Under the pieces are notes generated by a model. The model worked only from the letters and a program-made list of their open reading frames with translations. It did not search any database and was not told where the DNA came from. A program made the position numbers and the translations under genes. Of a DNA stretch of 64,000 nt, positions 16,835 through 25,659 are shown piece after piece. Source of the stretch: Streptomyces bambusae (GTDB lineage: Bacteria > Actinomycetota > Actinomycetes > Streptomycetales > Streptomycetaceae); contig NZ_JAJAUZ010000030.1 in the NCBI RefSeq assembly GCF_020532645.1, positions 1 to 64,000 of the forward strand, in the 5' to 3' direction. Positions within the stretch are counted from its first letter, which is position 1. Each line of letters starts with the position of its first letter.

Positions 16835-18168
16835 CCGAGCCCGCCACCACGTCCTCCTACCGCAACCGGCCGTCCGGTCGCGCCGCCGTGCTCTCCCCGC
16901 CGACCGGGCCCGGGCAGCGGACGGCCCGCGCCACCGGCTCCACCGCGCCCGCCGTGCGCCGTACCGAGGTCGATGCGGAGCGCTGGCCCGACGTGGCCCG
17001 GCCGCCGTCCGCCGGAGCCGCCCGGACCGCCATCGCCCGGCACCTCGTGAGCCGCGCCCTGGACCGGCTGGGCCTGACCACCCCCGACGGTCCCGCCGGC
17101 CCGTTGCTGACCCTCCACGACCCGGACGCCTTTCACCGGCGGATCGGCCGCGACGGGCTGATCGGTTTCGGCGAGTCCTACCTGGCCGGCGAATGGGACA
17201 GCGACGACCTGGCCGGCGTCCTGACCCTCCTCGCACGCCACGTGGACGAGCTGGTGCCCGCTCCGCTGCGGCGGCTGCGCGGCCTGTGGGTCTCCGCCCG
17301 GCCCGCCGCCGACCGCAACACGCGCGCCGGGGCCCGCGAGAACATCCAGCGCCACTACGACCTGTCCAACGACCTGTTCGCCGCCTTCCTCGACCCCACC
17401 CTTTCCTACTCCTCCGCCCTCTTCACCGGCTTCCCCGCCCCCGCCGCCGCCCTCTCCGAAGCCCAGCACCGCAAGATCGACCGACTTCTCGACCTCGCCC
17501 GGGTCGGTGCGGGCACCCGGCTGCTGGAGATCGGCACCGGCTGGGGCGAGCTCGCCCTGCGGGCCGCCGCCCGCGGTGCCCACGTCACCACCCTGACCCT
17601 CTCCGCCGAACAGGCCGACCTCGCCTGCGCGCGCATCGCCGCCGCCGGACTCGCCGACCGGGTGGACGTCCAGCTCCGCGACTACCGCGACGCCGAAGGC
17701 CGCCACGACGCCGTGATCAGCGTCGAGATGATCGAAGCCGTCGGCGCCGAGTACTGGCCTTCCTACTTCGCCGCGCTACACCGCGCCCTCGCACCCGGCG
17801 GCCGGATCGCCCTCCAGTCCATCACCATGGGCCACCGGCAGATGCTGCACACGGCCGCCACCCACACCTTCATCAGCAAGTACGTCTTCCCCGGCGGCCT
17901 GATCCCCTCCCGCCGGGCCCTCGCCGCACACTCCGCGTCCGCCGGCCTCCACACGGTCGCCGACCACGGCTACGGCGAGCACTACGCGGAAACCCTCCGC
18001 CTGTGGCGGGAGCGGTTCACCGCTGCCCGGCCCGCCGTCACCGCCCTGGGCTTCGACGCCGTCTTCCAGCGCATGTGGGAGTTCTACCTCGCCTACTCCG
18101 AAGCCGGATTCCGCTCCGGCTACCTCGACGTGCGCCAGCTCCTCCTCACCGAAGGGACCCACCGATGA
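16831..18168 (+). CDS. cfa: Cyclopropane-fatty-acyl-phospholipid synthase family methyltransferase
   Basis: 445 residues from GTG 16831, overlapping the previous stop (GTGA). The core motifs are those of SAM-dependent CFA synthases: ENIQRHYDLSNDLFAAFLDP, YSSALF, the SAM-binding LLEIGTGWGELALRAAARGA, VISVEMIEAVGAEYW and FISKYVFPGG. It transfers a methyl(ene) group from SAM to unsaturated acyl chains of phospholipids at the membrane. The N-terminal 60 residues are a low-complexity extension not typical of the family. The next start (ATG 18165) overlaps its stop (ATGA). Confidence 0.92.
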   Translation: MTEPATTSSYRNRPSGRAAVLSPPTGPGQRTARATGSTAPAVRRTEVDAERWPDVARPPSAGAARTAIARHLVSRALDRLGLTTPDGPAGPLLTLHDPDAFHRRIGRDGLIGFGESYLAGEWDSDDLAGVLTLLARHVDELVPAPLRRLRGLWVSARPAADRNTRAGARENIQRHYDLSNDLFAAFLDPTLSYSSALFTGFPAPAAALSEAQHRKIDRLLDLARVGAGTRLLEIGTGWGELALRAAARGAHVTTLTLSAEQADLACARIAAAGLADRVDVQLRDYRDAEGRHDAVISVEMIEAVGAEYWPSYFAALHRALAPGGRIALQSITMGHRQMLHTAATHTFISKYVFPGGLIPSRRALAAHSASAGLHTVADHGYGEHYAETLRLWRERFTAARPAVTALGFDAVFQRMWEFYLAYSEAGFRSGYLDVRQLLLTEGTHR

Positions 18169-18336
18169 GGCCCGCCGCCGAACGCCTCGCCCGGCTCCTC
18201 GGCCACTTCCTCCCCGGCCCCCTCCCGGTGCGCGTCCGAGCCGGGCGTCGACCAGATCCTCGCCGTCCGCCCCACCCGCGAGGGCACCTCGGCCATGCCG
18301 GCCACCCCCGCCGATTGGTACACCCAGGGTCGGTGA
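18165..18336 (+). pseudogene. Collapsed second CFA-synthase gene (N- and C-terminal ends joined)
   Basis: ATG 18165 overlaps the stop of the preceding gene, and the first 26 residues read MRPAAERLARLLGHFLPGPL and on to '..PVRVRA', the start of a second class of Streptomyces CFA-type methyltransferase. Immediately after, in the +1 frame, the sequence reads GVDQILAVRPTREGTSAMPA then '..TPADWYTQGR', which resembles the C-terminus of the same type of enzyme, ending at TGA 18334-18336. About 400 codons between the two ends are missing, so this looks like an internal deletion that left both ends in the operon. The next gene starts 7 bases on. Confidence 0.6.
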
Positions 18337-18343
18337 ATCCTTC

Positions 18344-19171
18344 GTGAACGGAACCGACTGGGGCGCCTTCGCCGAGGGCCTTGCCACCTGCGCGGCCACG
18401 GCCGGGGCGGTCATGCTCGCCACCTTCGCCGTCGCCCTGCGCCGCGGCCTCCACCGCATCGTCGACATCGCCTGGGGCATCGCCTTCGGCGCCGTCGCAG
18501 CCGTCACCTGGCTGCTCTCCGCCGGACACGGCGACGACGGCAGACGCCTCCTCGTCGCCGCGGCGACGATCGCCTGGGGGCTGCGGCTCGCGGCGCACAT
18601 CGCACGGCGCTCCCGCGGGCACGACGAGGACCCCCGCTACACCGCCCTCCTCGACAAGGCCCCCGGAAACCGCGCCCGGTATGCGCTGCGCACCGTCTAC
18701 CTCGGCCAGGCGGCCCTGGTCTGGCTGATCTCCCTGCCCGTCCAGGCCGCCTCCTACAGCTCCGCCCCCCTCGGACCGCTCGCCTGGTGCGGCATCGCGG
18801 TATGGGCAACCGGACTCGCCTTCGAGGCCGTCGGCGACCACCAGCTGGCACGCTTCAAAGCCGATCCCGCCCACCGGGGCCGCATCATGGACCGGGGCCT
18901 GTGGTCCTGGACCCGCCACCCCAACTACTTCGGGGACAGCCTCGTATGGTGGGGCATCTACCTGCTGGCCTGCACCGCCTGGCAGCCCGCCCTCGCCGTC
19001 ATGGTGTCCCCGGTCCTCATGACCCTGCTCCTCACCGTCGGCAGCGGCAAACGCCTCCTGGAGAAGCACATGGCCCACCGTCCCGGCTACGCCGCGTACG
19101 CCGAACGCACCAGCGGCTTCCTGCCGCTGCCCCCGAAGCCGGCTCCGGTCGAGCCGCCGCGCACCAAGTGA
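18344..19171 (+). CDS. DUF1295 / steroid-5-alpha-reductase-like membrane enzyme
   Basis: 275 residues from GTG 18344. Six to seven predicted membrane helices and the DUF1295 signature near the C-terminus: RIMDRGLWSWTRHPNYFGDS, WWGIYLLA, GSGKRLLEKHM. The family resembles 3-oxo-5-alpha-steroid 4-dehydrogenase and isoprenylcysteine methyltransferase membrane folds and is commonly found in CFA/DUF1365 operons. A lipid reductase role is inferred only. Overlaps the following gene by 4 bp. Confidence 0.88.
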   Translation: MNGTDWGAFAEGLATCAATAGAVMLATFAVALRRGLHRIVDIAWGIAFGAVAAVTWLLSAGHGDDGRRLLVAAATIAWGLRLAAHIARRSRGHDEDPRYTALLDKAPGNRARYALRTVYLGQAALVWLISLPVQAASYSSAPLGPLAWCGIAVWATGLAFEAVGDHQLARFKADPAHRGRIMDRGLWSWTRHPNYFGDSLVWWGIYLLACTAWQPALAVMVSPVLMTLLLTVGSGKRLLEKHMAHRPGYAAYAERTSGFLPLPPKPAPVEPPRTK

Positions 19172-19905
19172 GCGGGCACCGCGCCGACGGCGCACCGGAA
19201 CACCGTGCGCTCGAGCTGCCGCAGCCGCTCCTCCTGCCCGCAGTCGGGGCGGTGCTGGTCCTGCACGGCGGACGAGCCGACTCCCTCGTGCCCCCGCCGC
19301 TGCTCAACCTGCCAGCCCTGCGGATGCGGCCGTTCGCCAGCGCGCTCCGCCGCGACCCCCTCCTCGCGGACGTGCTGGTGGCCTCCGTCCGCTACCGGCT
19401 GCGCGGCTGGAACGGCCACAGCGCCGACCCCGTCCAGGACACCAGAAGCGCCCTCGAGGAACTCCGCCACGCTGCGGGGCCGCTGCCGGTGGTACTGGTA
19501 GGGCACTCCATGGGTGCGAGAGCAGCACTGCACGCTGCGGACGATCCGCACGTGCGGGGCGTCGTGGCCCTCGCCCCCTGGTGCCCGCCCGGCGAGCCGG
19601 TCGCCCACCTCGCAGGCCGCACGATCATGGCCCTCCACGACGAAGCCGACCCGATCACCTCCGCCACCGACACCTGGAACCACCTGCACCGCGCCCGTAC
19701 CGCCGGGGCCCGGGTCCGCGGCATCCGCATGCCCCGCGGCCGCCACGCCATGATCCGCGACGCGCGCCTGTGGCACCGCCTCACCACAGCCTGCGCAGCC
19801 ACGGTCCTCGGCCTGGCGCCCCCGCCCGGAGCCGGCCAGTCCCCCGACACGCCCTGGAGCCCCGAACCGGTCGACGCCGCGGACATCCTCCGCCCTCTGT
19901 CCTGA
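19168..19905 (+). CDS. Alpha/beta hydrolase, last gene of lipid operon
   Basis: 245 residues from GTG 19168 (GTGA overlap). Hydrolase fold with oxyanion-type VLVLHGGRADS, nucleophile elbow VVLVGHSMGARAAL, an acidic residue in ALHDEADPIT and His in MPRGRHAMI, together a plausible Ser-Asp-His triad. No signal peptide. Because it is translationally coupled to the lipid-modifying genes, an acyl-ester or thioester substrate is likely but unproven. Confidence 0.85.
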   Translation: MSGHRADGAPEHRALELPQPLLLPAVGAVLVLHGGRADSLVPPPLLNLPALRMRPFASALRRDPLLADVLVASVRYRLRGWNGHSADPVQDTRSALEELRHAAGPLPVVLVGHSMGARAALHAADDPHVRGVVALAPWCPPGEPVAHLAGRTIMALHDEADPITSATDTWNHLHRARTAGARVRGIRMPRGRHAMIRDARLWHRLTTACAATVLGLAPPPGAGQSPDTPWSPEPVDAADILRPLS

Positions 19906-19991
19906 CCGCGCCGGCACCCTGGCCCGAGGGCATGCCGTGCCCGGCGGCCGGGCGGCGTCAGCAGGGGGCGAGCCCGGGGCAGGGTGGTGGG

Positions 19992-20069
19992 TCAGCGCTT
20001 GGCGATGCGGACCACTCCGGTCTCGGTGCCCTGGTAGAGGGTGCCGCCCTGGGCGGCCGTCCCCCGCAT
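19992..20069 (-). pseudogene. Short C-terminal gene remnant
   Basis: In this otherwise empty 548-bp interval (19906-20453) the minus strand reads MRGTAAQGGTLYQGTETGVV then RIAKR-stop, resembling the end of a repeat or propeller protein. No upstream continuation. The rest of the interval shows no convincing gene. Confidence 0.25.
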
Positions 20070-20453
20070 CTGGAGGGGTCAAGGAGCAGCTGGGGGAGCG
20101 CTGCGGCACAGGTGGGATCGGACGGAGGGGCGGGCATCTGTGGTTCCTCACTCGGGCACGTGGTTGCGGCGCCGGCGGTCGCGCGTACGGACCGCGCGGG
20201 GAGCCGGGTCCCGGTGCTGATCGTAAGCGGGCCGCCGCCGGGCCCGGGTCCGGCCGGCTTCGGCACCCGCCAGACACCGGCCACGCTGCGGCGACAACCG
20301 GCGGCGAGAATCGGCCCCGGGCCAGGTGCCCGCACTCCCGTGCCCCCGCTCATCCCACCCCGGAGCATGCCGTGACACTGCTGACGACCGCCGACCGGTG
20401 CGCTCTGCTCGCCGCCGGCCGGTGAAGGTCCGGTGCCGGGAAGGGCGGACGGC

Positions 20454-23400
20454 TCAGAAGACGTCGGTCGCGTACCGGCCCGCCGCGCGCATGCCCTCCA
20501 GCCACCGGGCACCGTCCGCATCGCCGGGGTTCTCCGAACCCGCGCCGATCCGGCCCAGGACCTCCTCCACCGCGGGTCCCATGCCCCCGGCGTCCCCGCA
20601 CACGTACACGTGCGCACCCTCACCGAGGAGTTCGCGGACCCGTTCGCGCTGCTCCCACACCCGGTCCTGGACGTAGCGGACGCCACTGCCGGGCAGCCGG
20701 GAGTAGGCCTTGTGGACTTCCAGGCGACCCGCGGCCACGTGCGGGGCGAACTCCTCCGCGTACAGGTCGTCCCACTGGGGGTGCCGGCAGCCGAAGAACA
20801 GCACCGTCGGGCCGGTGGCCCGGCCCTCCGCCGCCGCGGCCATCCGCGCGCGGACGAATCCGCGGAACGGTGCGATGCCCGAGCCCGAAGCGATCATGAC
20901 GGCCGGTACGGCCGGGTCCGCCGGGGGCCTGAAGACCTCCGAGGGAGAGGTGACGGCCACGGTGAGCCGGTCACTGGGCCGGCTCCGGCGCAACAGGTCC
21001 GAGCCGGCGCCGCGGAAGACGCCCTTGCCCGACCGGGCCGGCCCCTCGATCACGGACACGGTCAGCGCGACCGTGTCCTGTTCCTCCGCGGCCGAGCTGA
21101 TCGAGTACGTACGGGGCCGCGGCGCGGGCAACAGTTCCAGAAGCAGGGCCAGGTCCACCCGGCAGGAGGCGAACCGCTCCAGCAGGTCGAGCACACCGAG
21201 CCGCGGCCGCAGCACCTCTTCGGCGTGTTCCGGGCCCGCGAGGCGTTCGAGCGCGGCGCGCTCGGGCGGGCAGGGCGTACGCCGTGCCAGTTCGGCCACG
21301 GCTGCCGCGGAGGCGGGGGCCGACAGGTCGACGTACCGGGTCAGCAGGTCGTCCAGGCGCAGCGGGCGGCCGAGCGGGAGACGTCCGGCGGGGGCGTGGG
21401 ACTCGACCGTGCAGACCTGCCCGGCCGGCAGGCCGAGGCGGTCCAGGAGGCGGGCGACCAGCTCCGGGTGGTTCTCCGGGAGGACGCAGAGGTAGTCGCC
21501 GGTGCGGTACGAGGTCCCGGCGGGCAGCCGGATCTCCAGGTGGCGCTTGGAACCCGCGCCCGCGCCCGTATCCGTTCCCGTTCCCGCGCCTGTTTCCGCG
21601 CCCGCGGCCGTTCCCGCGCCCGTTCCCGTGCCCGCCGCCGGGCCCCGTACGAGTTCGCGGTTCTCCAGCACCACGGCCGTCCCGGTGCCGCGGTCGCCGT
21701 TCTCCGCTGCCGCCTCGACCACCCGGAAGCGGGGTCCGGCCGTCGCGGTCTCCGTCACCGAGTAGGTCTCGGCGAGCACCGGCCACAGCGGCTCGTACCA
21801 CCGCTGCCAGTCCCCGTGGAAGTCGGTGCGGGCGTCGGTGGCGCCGCGCTCGCGGATCCGCCGGCCGCCCGCCGCGGCCATCGCGTCGTCCACGAGCGCC
21901 GGCACCCGCTGATAGGTCGCGGCCCAGTCCAGGCTGCCGCAGCCCAGCACGAGGTAGTCCACGCCCGTGAGGTCGGGCTCCTCCTCGGTCAGCCAGGCCA
22001 CGAAGCGGCGGGCGTTGTCCGGCGGGGAGCCGTTGTACGTGGAGGTGACGATCAGTACCGCCCCTTCGGTGGGCAGTCGTCCCGCGTACTCGTCCAGCGG
22101 GGCCGCGGTGGTGCGCCAGCCGCGGGCCGCGCCGTCACCGGCGATCGTGCGGGCCAGACCTTCGCCCCCGCCCCCGTTCGACCCGTACAGCACGAGCAGC
22201 GGGGTCCCGTGGCCGGGCGCGGTGGCCGCCTCCACCGGAACGTCCGCACCGGCAGGGGCGGCGGAGCCGGTGGGGGCAGCGGAAGGTGCGGGCACGGGGG
22301 CCGGGCGCGGCCGGGCCCGTACGGCCAGACCCGCCGGCTTGACCGTCAGCGTCTCGTGGACCGTCAGCTCGTAGTCGCGGTCGGCCGGTTCGAGGTCGAA
22401 GCGCTGGAGGACCATGGCCAGGACGAGCACGGCCTCCTGGAGGGCGAACGGCCGTCCGATGCAGGCGCGGGCCCCGTGCCCGAAGGGCAGCCACGCATAC
22501 GCCGGGATCTCCGCCATCCGCTCGGGCGCGAACCGGTCCGGGTCGAAGGCCTCAGGAGCCCGCCACACCGCCGGATCCCGGTGCAGCGCGGGCAGGTTGA
22601 CCAGCACCGACTCGCCCGCCCGGACGGCGTACCCACCGAGGGTCGTGTCCTCGTCGGGCGTCAGCGCGAAGGCCGGCGCGGTCGGGTGCAGCCGCAGGGT
22701 CTCGCGCAGCACCTGCCCCAGGTACCCCAGCCGGGCCAGGTCCTCGAAGCGCGGGGTGCGCCCGCCCAGCACCTCGTCCACGGTGTCGCGGGCCCGGCGC
22801 AGCACCTCCGGGCGGGTCAGCAGGGCGTGCACCGCGAAGGACAGCATCCCCGAGGTGGTCTCGTGCCCGGCGATCAGGAACGTCGCCAGCTGGTAGCGGA
22901 CGTTCTCCTCCCGCAGACCGGCCCCGGTGACCGGATCCACCGCCGTCAGCATGCGTTCGAGCAGGTCGTCGGGGCGCTCCCCGGCCGGCTGCGCCCGACG
23001 TGCGGCGATGATCTCGCCGGTGACGCGCCGCATGGTCTCCAGGTCCTCGCGGTAGCGGCTGTTGGTGCGCAGCAGGAAGGGCTGGAGGCCTGGCAGGCGT
23101 TCGCTGCGCGCTCCGGCCTCGACGAGGCTGCGGACCATGGCGCCGACGAAGGGGTGCATCTCCTCGGAGTAGAAGGAGTTGAGGCGGACGCCGAACGCGC
23201 ACAGGGCGATGGTGTCGAGGGTGAGTCGGGTCATATCGTCGGCCACGTCGATCCGTGCGTCCGGCCCGAACCGCTCCCAGCGCGTCAGCATCTGGTCGGC
23301 GATGTCGAGCATCGCGGGGAAGTAGTCGCGCATGGCGCCCGGCCCGAAGGCGGGCATCAGCAGCCGGTGGGCGACGGCCCAGTTCGGCTCGTCGCCGTAG

Positions 23401-23714
23401 GCGGTGAACAGTCCGTCGCCGGCGAAGTCGCGGACTTCCTCCAGCGCGGCGTGCACCGACTTCTGCCAGCGCGGATCGGCGCACATCTCGGCGACCAGCT
23501 CGTGGCTGGAGACGAAGATCTGGCGCTCGCCGTTGACCGTCAGCGCGAAGATGTCGCCGTACTCGCGGTGGAAGGAGCCGAGGAACTCGTCGCTGCTGCC
23601 GGCGGGCGCGGTGAGCAGCTCGGGCAGGTTGCCGAGGAGCGGCAGCGGGCGGGGGCCGGGGAGCGGCAGGCCGGGTGCGGTGCGGGTGCGGTCGGCGGGC
23701 TGGGTGCCGGACAT
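20454..23714 (-). CDS. Self-sufficient cytochrome P450-NADPH reductase fusion (CYP102/BM3 type)
   Basis: 1086 residues; ATG 23714 preceded by AAGGAG. P450 domain about 1-470: I-helix FLIAGHETTSGM, ExxR in LRETLRLHP, and heme-ligand loop WLPFGHGARACIGRPF (Cys418). FMN domain from about 500 (LLVLYGSNGGGGEGLA, IVTSTYNGSPPDNA). FAD/NADPH reductase domain about 660-1086 (PRPRTYSISS, IASGSGIAPFRGFV, HVYVCGDAGGMGPA). CYP102 enzymes hydroxylate fatty acids using one polypeptide. The FAD domain contains a Gly/Thr/Ala-rich insert at about 691-721 encoded by a hexamer-like repeat. It lies 205 bp downstream of the MFS gene on the same strand. Confidence 0.95.
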   Translation of the reverse strand: MSGTQPADRTRTAPGLPLPGPRPLPLLGNLPELLTAPAGSSDEFLGSFHREYGDIFALTVNGERQIFVSSHELVAEMCADPRWQKSVHAALEEVRDFAGDGLFTAYGDEPNWAVAHRLLMPAFGPGAMRDYFPAMLDIADQMLTRWERFGPDARIDVADDMTRLTLDTIALCAFGVRLNSFYSEEMHPFVGAMVRSLVEAGARSERLPGLQPFLLRTNSRYREDLETMRRVTGEIIAARRAQPAGERPDDLLERMLTAVDPVTGAGLREENVRYQLATFLIAGHETTSGMLSFAVHALLTRPEVLRRARDTVDEVLGGRTPRFEDLARLGYLGQVLRETLRLHPTAPAFALTPDEDTTLGGYAVRAGESVLVNLPALHRDPAVWRAPEAFDPDRFAPERMAEIPAYAWLPFGHGARACIGRPFALQEAVLVLAMVLQRFDLEPADRDYELTVHETLTVKPAGLAVRARPRPAPVPAPSAAPTGSAAPAGADVPVEAATAPGHGTPLLVLYGSNGGGGEGLARTIAGDGAARGWRTTAAPLDEYAGRLPTEGAVLIVTSTYNGSPPDNARRFVAWLTEEEPDLTGVDYLVLGCGSLDWAATYQRVPALVDDAMAAAGGRRIRERGATDARTDFHGDWQRWYEPLWPVLAETYSVTETATAGPRFRVVEAAAENGDRGTGTAVVLENRELVRGPAAGTGTGAGTAAGAETGAGTGTDTGAGAGSKRHLEIRLPAGTSYRTGDYLCVLPENHPELVARLLDRLGLPAGQVCTVESHAPAGRLPLGRPLRLDDLLTRYVDLSAPASAAAVAELARRTPCPPERAALERLAGPEHAEEVLRPRLGVLDLLERFASCRVDLALLLELLPAPRPRTYSISSAAEEQDTVALTVSVIEGPARSGKGVFRGAGSDLLRRSRPSDRLTVAVTSPSEVFRPPADPAVPAVMIASGSGIAPFRGFVRARMAAAAEGRATGPTVLFFGCRHPQWDDLYAEEFAPHVAAGRLEVHKAYSRLPGSGVRYVQDRVWEQRERVRELLGEGAHVYVCGDAGGMGPAVEEVLGRIGAGSENPGDADGARWLEGMRAAGRYATDVF
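21554..21642. repeat. Hexanucleotide-like repeat inside the P450 reductase gene
   Basis: Degenerate repeats of CCCGCG/TTCCCG on the plus strand encode alternating GT, GA and AG dipeptides of the reductase linker. Prone to slippage; copy number could vary between strains. Confidence 0.6.
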
Positions 23715-23919
23715 GGGGACTCCTTCGGGGTGCGGGCCGATGAGGGCCGCCAGGGTCGGATGGAGGGTGGATGGGGTGCGGACCGGGACACGGCGACTGC
23801 GCGGGTACGGGGCGGTGCTCGTGCCGGGTGCTGCCCGGCCGGCTCGGAGCTGCCGGTCACAGGGACCGTGAGCGGTCCGGTACGGGCAGCCGGGCGCGGC
23901 GACCGGTGCGGACGGCGGG

Positions 23920-25497
23920 TCAGTGCCCGCCGGTTCCGTCCGTCCCGCCGACGCGGTGCCCGCGCAGCACCAGGGCAGCGGTGGCGGCAGCGGCGGCCAC
24001 GATGACCGCGCCGGTCAGGAAGGTCTGGGACATGGCGTCCACGAAGGCGCCGTGCGCGGCGTCCAGGAGTCCGCGCCCCTGGGCCGGCGGCAGGGCCGCG
24101 GCCACCCGCTCGGCGGTGGCGAGGGTCTGGGTGGCGGCCTCGGCGGCCGCCGGCGGGGTCTGTGCCGGCAGGTCGGACAGCACCCGGGAGGCGTAGGCCT
24201 GCGCGCCGATGCTGCCGAGGACGGCGGTGCCCATCGCCCCGCCGAGTTCGTACGCCGTCTCGCTGATGCCCGCGGCCGCCCCGGCCCGGCCGGGCGGTGC
24301 GGCGCCGACGATGACGTCGTTGGTGAGGGTGTTGGCCAGGCCGACGCCGCCGCCGAGCACGGCCCCGCCGGTGAAGGCGAGGGCCGCCGCGCCGCCGGCG
24401 TCCAGGCGGCTGAGCAGCAGGTAGCCGGTGGCGGCGAGGGCCAGTCCGAGGCCGATCACGAGGCCCGCCGACAACCGCCGGGCCAGGGCGGGCACGGCCA
24501 GCGAGCCGAGCACCGCCCCCACCGCCAGGGGCAGCGCCCAGAGCCCGGCCTCCAGGGCGGAGCGCCCCAGGACGATCTGGACGTACTGGGGGAAGAAGTA
24601 GAGCATGCCGGTCATCGCGAAGACCCCGGCGATGTTGGTGAACACCGCGACGCCGAAGGGGAGGGACCGGAACAGGCCGAGGTCGAGCAGGGGCTGCGCG
24701 AGCCGCCGCTGCCGCACGGCGAACAGTGCGGCCACCACGGCTCCGCCGGCCAGCCACGCCGCGGGCGCGAGCCCCCAGCCGAGGCGCCCCGCCTCCTTGA
24801 AGCCGAAGACGACGGCGAGTACCGACACGATCAGCAGGACTGCGGACAGCGGGTCGAACGGGCCCGGCCGCGGGTCCCTGGACTCGGGCAGCAGGAAGGG
24901 CCCGACGGCGAGCAGCAGGGCCATCACCGGAAGGTTGATCAGGAAGACCGACCCCCACCAGAAGTGCTCCAGCAGCACCCCGCCCACGACGGGGCCCAGG
25001 CCGGCCCCGCCCGCGAACGCGGCCGCCCAGACCGATATGGCCCGCCGCCGCTGGGCGGGGTCTTCGAAGATGTTGCGGATCAGCGACAGCGTCGAGGGCA
25101 TCAGGGTGGCGCCGCCGAGCCCGAGCAGGGCGCGGGCCAGGATCAGCACCTCGGCGTTCCAGGCGAACGCGGCGAGCAGGGAGGCCGCCCCGAAGGCCAC
25201 CGCGCCGGTCAGCAGGAGGCGGCGTCGGCCGATCCGGTCTCCCAAGGATCCCATGAGGATCAGAAGCCCTGCGAGGAACACCCCGTACACGTCGATGATC
25301 CACAGGAGCTGCGAGGAGGTCGGCGCGAGGTCCGCGCTGAGTGCGGGCACGGCCATCGACAGCACGGTCAGGTCGATGCTCATCAGCAGCACCGGGGCGG
25401 TCAGCGCGACCAGGGCCCACCACTGCCGGGGTCCGGCCCGCCGGGCGGGGTCCGGCGGGGATGCGGATGCGGATGCTGCGGACAGTACGGAACTCAT
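23920..25497 (-). CDS. MFS transporter, DHA2 (14-helix) drug/proton antiporter type
   Basis: 525 residues; ATG 25497 chosen because the longer in-frame extension overlaps the operator region. Fourteen hydrophobic segments and the motifs IDLTVLSMAVPALSADL, LWIIDVYGVFLAGLLILMGS, LGDRIGRRR (motif A) and GPVVGGVLLEHF (motif C) place it in the DHA2/EmrB-QacA branch, exporting drugs or metabolites with protons. Divergent from a TetR gene with a clear operator between them, the classic efflux-control arrangement; the P450 gene follows on the same strand. Confidence 0.92.
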   Translation of the reverse strand: MSSVLSAASASASPPDPARRAGPRQWWALVALTAPVLLMSIDLTVLSMAVPALSADLAPTSSQLLWIIDVYGVFLAGLLILMGSLGDRIGRRRLLLTGAVAFGAASLLAAFAWNAEVLILARALLGLGGATLMPSTLSLIRNIFEDPAQRRRAISVWAAAFAGGAGLGPVVGGVLLEHFWWGSVFLINLPVMALLLAVGPFLLPESRDPRPGPFDPLSAVLLIVSVLAVVFGFKEAGRLGWGLAPAAWLAGGAVVAALFAVRQRRLAQPLLDLGLFRSLPFGVAVFTNIAGVFAMTGMLYFFPQYVQIVLGRSALEAGLWALPLAVGAVLGSLAVPALARRLSAGLVIGLGLALAATGYLLLSRLDAGGAAALAFTGGAVLGGGVGLANTLTNDVIVGAAPPGRAGAAAGISETAYELGGAMGTAVLGSIGAQAYASRVLSDLPAQTPPAAAEAATQTLATAERVAAALPPAQGRGLLDAAHGAFVDAMSQTFLTGAVIVAAAAATAALVLRGHRVGGTDGTGGH

Positions 25498-25580
25498 GCT
25501 CGATAGCCCCCTGGTGCGGTGCGGTGCGGTGCGGCGCCGGTCCGCGGTTCGCCGATGGAAGGACCGTAGAGTTGGCCAGG

Positions 25581-25617
25581 TGGCCAAGTCAAGTGCCCAA
25601 GTCGACTGACTTGGCCA
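25581..25617. promoter_or_regulatory. TetR-type inverted-repeat operator between MFS and tetR genes
   Basis: Perfect 11-bp inverted repeat TGGCCAAGTCA / TGACTTGGCCA separated by 15 bases, in the 162-bp divergent intergenic region. A third TTGGCCA lies at 25572-25578, and an imperfect palindrome TGACTCAGTCA at 25620-25630. Likely the binding region of the divergent TetR protein, controlling both directions. Confidence 0.7.
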
Positions 25618-25659
25618 GTTGACTCAGTCAGGCGCCCAAAAAGTTGCTACCCTTCCCGC

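Noticed and set aside
20433..24005. 1190-codon plus-strand open frame opposite the P450 gene
   Set aside because: Antisense shadow; the minus strand encodes an unambiguous CYP102 fusion and the plus frame has only compositional Arg/Gly-rich sequence.
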